A DNA stretch of 64,000 bases from JAJTHB01 sp033763775 (GTDB lineage: Bacteria; Pseudomonadota; Alphaproteobacteria; Rickettsiales; SXRF01), in contig JANRJW010000010.1 in the NCBI GenBank assembly GCA_033763775.1, forward strand, positions 1 through 64,000, in the 5' to 3' direction. Shown here in pieces: positions 1 to 6,646 of this stretch (positions are counted from its first letter, which is position 1; every line of letters starts with the position of its first letter). The notes under the pieces are model-generated. The model did no database searches. It saw nothing but the letters and a program-made list of their open reading frames with translations, and had not been told where the DNA came from. Both the position numbers and the translations under genes were made by a program.

Positions 1-149
1 TCACGGTTATAAGCGAGCGCGTTTCCTTCAATCGGCTGGAAAGGAAGCACTTGGTAGAACTGGTTGACGGTGATGACGTTTTCAATCACCCCCGAAACCA
101 GCAAGTCTTGGGAGAGCTTGGCACTCTCCGCGAGTGTTACAGAAGGCAT
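1..149 (-). CDS. Phage major capsid protein, N-terminal part (cut by window edge)
   Basis: The first 49 codons of a minus-strand gene are visible. The protein begins MPSVTLAESAKLSQ and continues through IENVITVNQFYQVLPF and GNALAYNR, which I recognise as the start of a tailed-phage major capsid protein family. These proteins form the icosahedral head lattice. The ATG is preceded by a GGAG ribosome-binding site seven bases upstream, which supports this start. A terminator and a scaffold-like gene lie upstream on the same strand, the usual head-gene order. The 3' part is missing because the window ends. I infer the family from the N-terminus only. Confidence 0.75.
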   Translation of the reverse strand, partial: MPSVTLAESAKLSQDLLVSGVIENVITVNQFYQVLPFQPIEGNALAYNR

Positions 150-279
150 AATGGTTCTCCATCATTGAGGTTAAAAGGGTTCAATGACGCTCGAACGTTG
201 GATCCCCCGCTGTTCAAACGTGGGTTTTGCTTGCCAACTTCCGCAACCGGCTCCCCCGAAAGTGAAAGTGCGTGACAAC

Positions 280-312
280 AAAAAAGGCGGTCACCCTCAC
301 GGTGAACGCCTT
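280..312 (-). terminator. Rho-independent terminator after scaffold-like gene
   Basis: Read on the minus strand, AAGGCGTTCACC pairs with GGTGACCGCCTT around a short loop, with one mismatch in the stem, and is followed by a run of T. It lies between the scaffold-like reading frame and the capsid start, where phages often place a partial terminator. Confidence 0.75.
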
Positions 313-338
313 AAAACTGGTGGTATGGCTGGTGCAGG

Positions 339-605
339 CTATTTACGTTGCGCAAGCCCTTGGGCAATTTTATCGACTGAGTTCAGCTCGGCCTTAGATC
401 CCGCATTGGTGGTTTTAGTATTGCCCGCAGGTGATCCGCTGCCTGAAGCATTGCTGCCCTGATAGAATTTCGGTTTTTGCTTCTTGAACTGATCGGAGAA
501 GAAGCTGTCGATGGTCAGATCAGGAATAGGATTGCCGGACTCATCGCGCACGATGACGTTCAGATGATCATCCAGCGCAAAGCGGTTATTGGTGCGGCAC
601 TTGAT
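339..605 (-). pseudogene. C-terminal piece of a phage scaffold/head-assembly protein
   Basis: The minus-strand frame reads NNRFALDDHLNVIVRDESG and then a D/F/K-rich segment ending in a low-complexity SNASGSGSPAGN-type tail with a lysine end. This pattern (a short beta segment such as 'NVIVRDESGNPIPDLT' followed by a Gly/Ser/Ala tail) is typical of the C-termini of scaffold or head proteins encoded just before major capsid genes. No good start codon with a ribosome-binding site is visible: a GTG at 551 lies inside the conserved part, and the frame stays open only to about 662. The upstream sequence becomes an integrase relic on the other strand, so I read this as a 5'-truncated gene. The family assignment is tentative. 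Confidence 0.5.
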
Positions 606-762
606 ACGCGAGCTTGGGGGAAAGAAGGTCAGCGCAATTACTGAGGAGGATGTAAAGGATGTTCACACACAGCTAACGCGCTATTCGCCCATATCGAAAA
701 AGCCAGCTCCGATTGCAGCCAATCGTGTCACACGGCTTCCTCGATCTGCCCGATCTGGATAA
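592..762 (+). pseudogene. Tyrosine integrase fragment (core-binding region)
   Basis: This plus-strand frame contains ELGGKKVSAITEEDVKDVHT and, further on, IAANRVTRL. Both match the pattern of the N-terminal core-binding domain of phage tyrosine recombinases, where a 'G.kkv..It..dV..lh..l' stretch precedes '..AANRvl.ll'. The frame ends in TAA after 56 codons, so the catalytic domain with its Arg-His-Arg-Tyr residues is absent, and no proper start is seen. It overlaps the 5' side of the scaffold-like frame on the other strand, so a deletion or rearrangement has joined the two. It is a relic and cannot catalyse recombination. Confidence 0.5.
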
Positions 763-1030
763 TCACGAAGGGCAAATCATCGATTTCCCGGTACAGCAAA
801 AGCAGTCCAGCTAAAAACTACTGGTTTCTACAGAAACCCGCAGATTTCCTAGATTCTGTATTCTGCTGTACCGAGTTTTCGGTACAGCACCGGTACAGCA
901 AAAGGGATAAAAAACGATGGTATTTTGGAGTAATTTGGAGGGTTAAAAAAGTTGCTTGTATTGTCGGAAACCGTTGATATAAATGGTGTTATAGTAACTT
1001 GTGGTGTTCGGCGGGGATTGCCAAGTGCTA

Positions 1031-1077
1031 GACTGAAAATCCCTGTGTCGCTGGTTCGATTCCGGCTCGAGGCACCA
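1031..1077 (+). other. tRNA-Phe 3' half, probable prophage attachment site
   Basis: From GACTGAAAATCCC (anticodon loop with GAA) through the T-arm GCTGG-TTCGATT-CCGGC to TCGAGGC-A-CCA the sequence reads as the 3' half of a tRNA-Phe. The bases before it do not pair with the anticodon stem, and no GCCTCGA acceptor strand occurs in the preceding 100 bases, so the 5' half is absent. Phages that integrate into tRNA genes leave exactly such a 3' duplicate at the far end of the element. The intact tRNA-Phe would be left of the window. Confidence 0.65.
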
Positions 1078-1278
1078 CTTAGATTTTATTAGCGGCTTTG
1101 CCGCTTAGAAAATCAAGTGTCCGCCGTAGCTCGCCCTTGCGAGCGAAGGCTGGACTGGAGCAGCACAGCCAAATTCCGCGTGGGACAAAGAGTTGGCTCC
1201 GGTTCTAAATTTCCGATACCCAATTTGCGGGTTTTCGATAGAAATTAGGCAAATCAAATAGATGAGCGGTTCTAACAG

Positions 1279-1638
1279 ATGACGATTATTCAATTTATTT
1301 CAGCCTTTGGACTCGGTGCGATTGTTACCGCGTTGATTCAGGCGTGGCTATCGCAGCGTGCTGATACTAAGAAGCGTAATTTCCAAGAAAAGAAGGAATG
1401 CTACATAGGATTTCTAGACGGTATTTATAAAACCGATGTCGAGCAAAACGAAGAAACGGCTTCTTATCTGGCTCATTGGTTTAACCGCATAGAGTTGGTT
1501 GGTTCACCCGATGTAATTCGCCTTTGCACCCGATTTAAAGAAACAAATCCTATAAACAATACCGTTCATCCGGACAGGCCACAGGCATTCAGAGACCTGA
1601 AGAATGCAATGAGAAAAGATTTGGGTGTTGATGTGTAG
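1279..1638 (+). CDS. Small membrane-anchored hypothetical protein
   Basis: The 119-residue product has one hydrophobic segment at about residues 3-23 (IIQFISAFGLGAIVTALIQAW), followed by a charged, helical cytoplasmic part with ELVGSPDVIRL and ETNPINNTVHPDRPQ. I recall related small proteins next to phage and island junctions, but no function. The start has only a weak ribosome-binding site, and no in-frame alternative is better. It sits immediately outside the tRNA-Phe attachment copy and is flanked on the right by a tRNA-Arg-like scar, so it may itself be cargo of a small element. It might act in stress or phage defence, but nothing in the sequence proves that. Confidence 0.6.
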   Translation: MTIIQFISAFGLGAIVTALIQAWLSQRADTKKRNFQEKKECYIGFLDGIYKTDVEQNEETASYLAHWFNRIELVGSPDVIRLCTRFKETNPINNTVHPDRPQAFRDLKNAMRKDLGVDV

Positions 1639-1738
1639 TAGGCGAACATATCACCTTACGAGTAGCACTTTTCACTATGCAAATTAGAACACTTGAGCAA
1701 TTTCCCCATTCCTTGTAAACTCTCAATAAATTGCACCA

Positions 1739-1771
1739 AGCGGTTCAAAGTTTTTCCGCGCGGGTGCACCA
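1739..1771 (+). other. Possible degenerate tRNA-Arg 3' end
   Basis: The string GCGGTTCAAAG...CCGCGCGGGTGCACCA followed by ATTTTTC resembles a T-arm and acceptor end (CGGGTGC-A-CCA) of an alphaproteobacterial tRNA-Arg, but the T-loop carries about five extra bases and no 5' half is present. It may be a scar of an older integration, or chance similarity. Confidence 0.3.
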
Positions 1772-1803
1772 TTTTTCTTGCTCTACCATTCGATTCTGCT
1801 AAA

Positions 1804-2062
1804 ACTAATGCGTCTTAGGGGAGTAACCTGATTTCCTTTTTGGGAAATGGACGCGTCAACATACTTGACCGCTGACTGGTTCGTCCGGGTGGTTATGGTG
1901 CGTCCCGCAGTAGCCAATAATTTTTATTGGCTACGCCAGCTTAGGCCGAAAGCCAAGCTGGCCGCGCCGAAGGCAGCGTCAAAATACGGCAGTATTTTGT
2001 CAGTCAGCCCGGTGTACGTGGTGAGACCTACGGCAGTTTAGCTGTCGCCGGGATTGGGCGGG
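1804..2062 (+). promoter_or_regulatory. yybP-ykoY (manganese) riboswitch
   Basis: The leader contains the conserved blocks of the yybP-ykoY class: GGGGAGTAACC-GATTTCC, then GTCAACATACTTG, and near the end GTGAGACCTACGGCAG. These blocks form the metal-binding junction that senses Mn2+. Between the second and third block lies a long variable insertion with its own hairpins (TAGCCAATAA...TTATTGGCTA and CCAGCTT...AAGCTGG). The gene directly downstream is a GDT1-family transporter, a standard partner of this riboswitch, so the RNA probably turns on manganese export when Mn2+ is high. The expression platform is likely the CGGCAG/CTGTCG-rich tail before the ATG. The exact ends are approximate. Confidence 0.85.
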
Positions 2063-2110
2063 CTTTGCTGTCGTATGGTGTAACCGCTGCCTGATCCCCT
2101 GTTTAAATCG

Positions 2111-2680
2111 ATGCATCCTTTTATTGTTTCCATGCCGCTGGTCGCAGTGGCTGAACTGGGTGATAAAACCCAGCTGCTGGCGCTGATGCTGGCCGCGCAT
2201 TATGCCCGTTCGCTGGCGATTATCGCCGGTATGACCCTGGCCACACTGCTCAACCACGCACTGGCCTCCTGGCTGGGCTATGCGCTTGGCAGCGAGCTGG
2301 CATCGCCAGTTTTTTCGATGGTGTTTGCGGCAGCATTTGTGGTGATGGGGCTGTGGCTCCTGAAGCCGGACAGCGCGCCGAAACTGCCAGGCCGCTGGCT
2401 CACCGCAGGGGCATTCACCGCAAGTCTGGTGCTTTTTTTTCTGCTGGAAATGGGTGATAAAACCCAGCTGGCGACGCTCGCGCTCGCGGCGAGCCATGAA
2501 TCGGTGCTGTGGGTGGCGCTGGGTAGCACGCTGGGGCTGCTAGTGGCAAACGTGCCGGTGGTGCTGGCAGGAAAGCGCGCCGGCGCGTGGCTGATGCAAC
2601 CGATTTTTCGCTATGTAGCGGCCGTGGTTTTTGTTATGTTCGGTCTGATTCAACTGGCCGCTTTCGCAGGAGGGGTGTGA
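2111..2680 (+). CDS. GDT1/TMEM165 (UPF0016) family manganese exporter
   Basis: The 189-residue membrane protein has the two hallmark repeats of the UPF0016 family, AELGDKTQL near residue 13 and LEMGDKTQL near residue 115, each in a hydrophobic helix and together forming a cation site. About six membrane helices are visible. Family members such as Vibrio MneA export Mn2+ (or exchange Ca2+/Mn2+ for protons) across the inner membrane. The yybP-ykoY riboswitch directly upstream supports a manganese role. The stop overlaps the start of the next gene by one base (TGATG), so the downstream methyltransferase is translationally coupled. Confidence 0.88.
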   Translation: MHPFIVSMPLVAVAELGDKTQLLALMLAAHYARSLAIIAGMTLATLLNHALASWLGYALGSELASPVFSMVFAAAFVVMGLWLLKPDSAPKLPGRWLTAGAFTASLVLFFLLEMGDKTQLATLALAASHESVLWVALGSTLGLLVANVPVVLAGKRAGAWLMQPIFRYVAAVVFVMFGLIQLAAFAGGV

Positions 2681-3666
2681 TGAGCTACCATGTGGGTGAA
2701 AAAGTACAAAGTGGCCAGCCCTGCGACATCTGCGGTCAGAGCGAACTGGAAATCGTCGCCACGCGCGGCCGCGGCGGCCAGCACCTGACCACCGGCATCT
2801 GCACTGGTTGCGGTCTGGTGCATAGCCACCCGATTCCCACCAAAGAGGAGCTGGATAGCTATTACAGTCAGCACTATCGCAGCGACTATAAGGGTGTGTT
2901 CACGCCGCAGCGCAAACATATTCTGCGCTACTCACGCGCCGCGCTTGAGCGCCTTAAGCGTCTTGGCCAGTTCGCGCCTAAGGGGCTGAAATTGCTTGAT
3001 GTCGGTAGTGGCAGCGGCGAGTTTGTCTATCTCGCAGGCCGCGCCGGTTTCAAGGCAGAGGGGCTCGAGCCTCATATCGGCTATTCTGACTACACACGCA
3101 GCACCTTTGGTGTGCCTATCACCACTGCGGTGCTGGAGCAGGCGGAGATTGGCGCTGAAACCATCGATGTCATTACGCTGCACCATGTGCTTGAACATCT
3201 GCAGGCACCGCTCACGTCGCTCTCGTTTCTCAATCGCTGGCTGAAGCCGGGTGGGCTGATCATGGTGGATGTGCCGGATATTGAAACCACCCACCACTCT
3301 CCCATCAATCGCTATCACTATGCTCATATTTACAACTTCAACCACGATACGCTGAGAGCCCTGCTCAGCAAGGCTGGCTTTGAGGTGATCGACCATCCGG
3401 ACTATCGCGGCACGGTGCTGTGCGCGCGCAAAGTCGGCGCGCCGGATCCGGCGAGGTATATCGCTATGCCAGCCAATTACCAGCGCCTGAAAACGCTGCT
3501 GACAGAAGAGCACGCAGCGGCAGCCTATAAGCGCAAAAAACCACTCCTTCGGCTGCTGCGCAAATGCTGGCGTTACCCTTCCGAGGTGCTGCTGGCCGCA
3601 CTTCTGGGGCATCCGCGCCGCATTGCTGATTTCATCTTCCAGCGTTATGGCGGCGCGGTGAGCTGA
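2680..3666 (+). CDS. Class I SAM-dependent methyltransferase with N-terminal zinc ribbon
   Basis: The 328-residue protein starts with a zinc-ribbon-like module (CDIC near residues 14-17 and CTGC near 42-45), followed by a Rossmann methyltransferase with motif I LLDVGSGSGEF, an acidic GLEPH strand end and the ITLHHVLEHL block typical of Methyltransf_23-type enzymes. Such two-part proteins often methylate sugars or act in surface-glycan or lipid pathways. Here the partner is a manganese exporter, an unusual pairing, so the substrate is unknown. I chose the ATG that overlaps the preceding stop: an upstream extension in frame would run back through the exporter gene. Confidence 0.8.
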   Translation: MSYHVGEKVQSGQPCDICGQSELEIVATRGRGGQHLTTGICTGCGLVHSHPIPTKEELDSYYSQHYRSDYKGVFTPQRKHILRYSRAALERLKRLGQFAPKGLKLLDVGSGSGEFVYLAGRAGFKAEGLEPHIGYSDYTRSTFGVPITTAVLEQAEIGAETIDVITLHHVLEHLQAPLTSLSFLNRWLKPGGLIMVDVPDIETTHHSPINRYHYAHIYNFNHDTLRALLSKAGFEVIDHPDYRGTVLCARKVGAPDPARYIAMPANYQRLKTLLTEEHAAAAYKRKKPLLRLLRKCWRYPSEVLLAALLGHPRRIADFIFQRYGGAVS

Positions 3667-3739
3667 GCGGGCAGATTTCTGCTGGAAAAATCATACTGGC
3701 TGGTCTAATATCGGCTGCGTTTAAAACACAGGAGTTGTT

Positions 3740-4441
3740 ATGAAGTCGCTTGCTGTCTTGTTTATTCTCACCTCCCACGCGCAGATTCCCTCCACCGGCC
3801 AGCCCACCGGCCTGTGGCTTGAAGAGTTCACCACCCCTTACTATGCGTTGGTGGATGCCGGTTATGAGGTGGATGTTGCTTCTATCCAAGGCGGCGCTGT
3901 GCCGATTGATCCTAAAAGTAAACCGGAAGCTGGCAGCGAGGCGGAAGGCTCGGTCGCCCGCTACATGAAGGATGACAGGGCGCAGCAGAAAATTGAAAAA
4001 TCCAAACCACTCAGCGAGGTGGATGGTAAGCGTTATGCGGCCATCGTGCTGCCGGGCGGGCACGGCACGATGTTTGATCTGCCGGAAAGCGCGCATTTGG
4101 CGAGGCTGGTGGCGGATACGCTCGAGGATAACCGTATTGTTGCCGCCATTTGTCATGGGCCGGCGGGGCTGGTTGGTGCAAAGTTTAAAGACGGCACGCC
4201 GGTGGTGAAAGGAAAGCGCGTGGCTGCCTTCACCAACGAAGAAGAAGAGGCAGTGAAGCTCACGGAAGTGATGCCTTTCCTGCTGGAAACGCGCCTGAAA
4301 GAACTCGGCGCAAAACATGAAGAAGCGCCCAATTTCCAGCCTTTTGCGGTCGCAGATGGCAATTTGATTACTGGCCAGAACCCGGCTTCTTCCCAAAAAG
4401 TGGCGGAGCTGGTGATTGCCGCACTGAAGGAGAAAAAATAA
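3740..4441 (+). CDS. DJ-1/PfpI-superfamily protein (Hsp31-like)
   Basis: The 233-residue protein shows the nucleophile elbow AICHGPAGL (Cys near residue 137), the preceding VLPGGHGTMFDL loop and the N-terminal TGLWLEEF block, all typical of the Hsp31-like branch of the type 1 glutamine amidotransferase-like family. Members act as glyoxalase III-type enzymes or protein/DNA deglycases in the cytoplasm. An AGGAG ribosome-binding site precedes the ATG. The stop shares a base with the ATG of the SDR gene, opening the long overlapped series that leads into the photolyases. A role in handling reactive carbonyl damage would suit this stress cluster but is inferred. Confidence 0.82.
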   Translation: MKSLAVLFILTSHAQIPSTGQPTGLWLEEFTTPYYALVDAGYEVDVASIQGGAVPIDPKSKPEAGSEAEGSVARYMKDDRAQQKIEKSKPLSEVDGKRYAAIVLPGGHGTMFDLPESAHLARLVADTLEDNRIVAAICHGPAGLVGAKFKDGTPVVKGKRVAAFTNEEEEAVKLTEVMPFLLETRLKELGAKHEEAPNFQPFAVADGNLITGQNPASSQKVAELVIAALKEKK

Positions 4442-5139
4442 TGGCAAAATTTCTAGTGATTGCTGCGTCGAGCGGCATCGGTCAGGCGGTGGTCAGCCAG
4501 CTGAAAGAGGCGGGGCATGAGGTTTTCACCACTGCGCGCGGCGATAGCAAAATCAAACCGGATTTGATTCTAGACGCCACGGATTTTGACGCGGTAGACG
4601 CCGCGTTCAAACAGGTCGGCGAGATGGATGGGGTGGTGAATTGCTCTGGCTCGCTGCTGCTGCGCTCGGCGCACCTCACCACCAAAGAGCAATATCAGGC
4701 GACCATCGATGCCTCGCTTACCACGGCGTTTGCGACCGCGCGAGCCGCTGGCAAGCATATGACAAAAGGCGGCTCAGTGGTGCTGGTATCGTCTGCCGCT
4801 GCGATGGAGGGGCTCGCGAATCACGAAGCGATTGCTGCCGCCAAGGCGGGCATTATCGGTCTGGTGCTTTCTGCCGCCGCCACCTATGCGCCTTCCAACC
4901 TGCGCTTTAACGCTGTCGCGCCCGGGCTCACGCAAACCCCGCTCACCGCGCAGCTCACCGCGAATGATGCCTCGCGCAAATTCTCGGAAGCCATGCATGC
5001 GCTTGGCCGCCTCGGCACGCCGGAGGATGTGGCGCGCGCGATTGTGTTTCTACTTGATCCTGTAAATAGCTGGATCACCGGGCAGGTGCTGGCAGTGGAT
5101 GGCGGCTTATCACGCGTGCGGCCAAAAATGAAAGCCTGA
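4441..5139 (+). CDS. Short-chain dehydrogenase/reductase family protein lacking the catalytic Tyr
   Basis: The 232-residue protein has a shortened NAD(P)-binding start (VIAASSGIGQAV), the NCSG block in place of NNAG, Ser118 of the SDR tetrad and Lys135. Where the catalytic Tyr of YxxxK should be, there is Ile131 (IAAAK). The C-terminal part (RFNAVAPGLTQTPL, ITGQVLAVDGG) is standard for the family. Ser and Lys are kept while Tyr is missing, so oxidoreductase chemistry by the usual mechanism is doubtful; it may bind a nucleotide or flavin-derived ligand instead. It is coupled to the upstream DJ-1 gene and followed after one base by a photolyase. SDRs of this type recur beside photolyases. Confidence 0.8.
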   Translation: MAKFLVIAASSGIGQAVVSQLKEAGHEVFTTARGDSKIKPDLILDATDFDAVDAAFKQVGEMDGVVNCSGSLLLRSAHLTTKEQYQATIDASLTTAFATARAAGKHMTKGGSVVLVSSAAAMEGLANHEAIAAAKAGIIGLVLSAAATYAPSNLRFNAVAPGLTQTPLTAQLTANDASRKFSEAMHALGRLGTPEDVARAIVFLLDPVNSWITGQVLAVDGGLSRVRPKMKA

Positions 5140-5140
5140 T

Positions 5141-6646
5141 ATGACACTGGCGGTGGTGTGGTTCAAGCGCGACCTGCGCGCAGGTGACCACGCACCGCTT
5201 GCCGCCGCGGCCAAGGTTGGCGGCCACGTTCTGCCGCTCTATGTGGTGGAGCCGGAGTACTGGCAGCTGGCGGATGTCTCGCGCCGTCACTGGCATTTCA
5301 TTCACGATTCGCTGGCGCTACTACGCGCGGAGCTGGCGGCGCTGGGCGCGCCGCTGGTGGTGCGGGTGGGCGAGATAGTTTCGGTGCTGGAATCCATTCG
5401 ATCAAGCGAAGGTAAGTTCACACTTTATTCCCATGAAGAAACAGGAAATGGCTGGACCTATGCGCGCGATAAACGCGTTCGCATGTGGTGCCGCAGCCAT
5501 GACATTTGCTGGCTGGAATTTCCTTCGCATGGGGTGGTGCGAAAGCTCGCCACGCGCGATAGCTGGCAGGCGCAGCGCGATGCGCGTATGCAGCAGCCGC
5601 TGGTGGCGTTGCCGACCTCACTTACGCCGACCACCCTCGAGGCAGGCATGCTGCCAGATAAACAGGATGCGATGTTTGGCCGGCTTGATATTGGCCATGT
5701 GCAGCAGGGCGGGCGCGGGCAGGGGCAGCAGTTGCTGGCCTCGTTTCTGAAAGAGCGAGCGCGCCGCTACACGGCCACCATCTCAAAGCCCGGCGTTTCT
5801 GCGCGCCATTGCTCGCGTCTTTCCGCCCACATTGCCTATGGCACCTTATCCGTGCGCGAGATTGAGCAGCAGACGAAAAGCAAACTTGCAAGCCTTCGTG
5901 GCCTGAGCGATCCGGAGGCTGCCTATATGGCGCGCGGCCTTCGCGCTTTTCTTTCTCGACTCGCGTGGCGCTGCCATTTTGTGCAGAAACTCGAGCAGCA
6001 ACCCGCGCTTGAGACACACTGCATGCATCCCGCCTTTGAGGGGTTGCGGGAGCTACATGGCAATGAGGCGTGGCTTGAGGCATGGATTCATGGGCGCACC
6101 GGCTACCCGCTGGTCGATGCCTGCATGCGCAGCCTGCATGACAATGGCTGGATCACCTTTCGCATGCGCGCCATGCTGGTGAGTTTTGCCAGCTATCATC
6201 TCTGGCTCGACTGGCGGCAAACCGCACCGCTGCTTGCCAGACTTTTCACGGATTACGAACCGGGCATTCATTACTCGCAGTTTCAGATGCAATCCGGCGT
6301 CACGGGTATCAATACCGTGCGCATTTACAACCCCATCAAGCAATCGCTGGAGCAGGATCCGCAGGGTAAATTCATCCGCCGCTATGTGCCGGAGCTTGAA
6401 GCTGCGGCGCAGAGTTTCATTCATGAACCGTGGCGTATGGAAACGCCGCCAGCGGGCTATCCGGCTCCCATCGTGCCACATGAGGCGGCGGTGAAAGAGG
6501 CGCGGGCGAAACTTGGCCGTGCATGGAACTCACCAGAGTTTCAGGAGCAGGCACGCGCAATTTACCAGCGCCTTGGCAGCCGCGCGCGGCCGCCTTCCAG
6601 ACGAAAGCCGCAAAGATCGGCGCCGCAGATGGAGCTACCGCTATGA
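5141..6646 (+). CDS. Deoxyribodipyrimidine photolyase/cryptochrome family protein
   Basis: The 501-residue protein starts with the antenna-domain signature VVWFKRDLRAGDH. The C-terminal FAD domain has RAFLSRLAWRCHF, GRTGYPLVDACMRSLHDNGW, MRAMLVSFASYHL and QSGVTGINTVRIYNP, where photolyases bind FAD and carry the electron-transfer tryptophans. It should use blue light to split UV-induced pyrimidine dimers or act as a light sensor; which of the two cannot be decided by reading. The C-terminus is basic and proline-rich. It begins one base after the SDR stop and its own stop overlaps the next gene by ATGA, so the two photolyases are co-translated. Confidence 0.9.
   Translation: MTLAVVWFKRDLRAGDHAPLAAAAKVGGHVLPLYVVEPEYWQLADVSRRHWHFIHDSLALLRAELAALGAPLVVRVGEIVSVLESIRSSEGKFTLYSHEETGNGWTYARDKRVRMWCRSHDICWLEFPSHGVVRKLATRDSWQAQRDARMQQPLVALPTSLTPTTLEAGMLPDKQDAMFGRLDIGHVQQGGRGQGQQLLASFLKERARRYTATISKPGVSARHCSRLSAHIAYGTLSVREIEQQTKSKLASLRGLSDPEAAYMARGLRAFLSRLAWRCHFVQKLEQQPALETHCMHPAFEGLRELHGNEAWLEAWIHGRTGYPLVDACMRSLHDNGWITFRMRAMLVSFASYHLWLDWRQTAPLLARLFTDYEPGIHYSQFQMQSGVTGINTVRIYNPIKQSLEQDPQGKFIRRYVPELEAAAQSFIHEPWRMETPPAGYPAPIVPHEAAVKEARAKLGRAWNSPEFQEQARAIYQRLGSRARPPSRRKPQRSAPQMELPL

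Larger units (their letters stand above)
1..1077. mobile_element. Decayed prophage end bounded by a tRNA-Phe 3' half
   Basis: The segment holds the start of a phage major capsid gene and the tail of a scaffold-like gene on the minus strand, an integrase-like relic on the plus strand and, at its right edge, a 47-nt copy of the 3' half of a tRNA-Phe gene. This is the composition expected of one end of an element integrated into tRNA-Phe. The left part lies outside the window, so the element's size is unknown. The integrase relic is far too short to be active, so the element is probably not excisable from this end. Confidence 0.65.

Noticed and set aside
660..810. Second plus-strand frame ending PVQQKQSS
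   Set aside because: It overlaps the integrase relic in another frame and has no independent support.
1847..2041. 64-codon plus-strand frame
   Set aside because: It runs through the conserved blocks of the yybP-ykoY riboswitch and has no ribosome-binding site.
3632..4447. 271-codon minus-strand frame
   Set aside because: Shadow of the DJ-1/PfpI gene, no recognisable motif.
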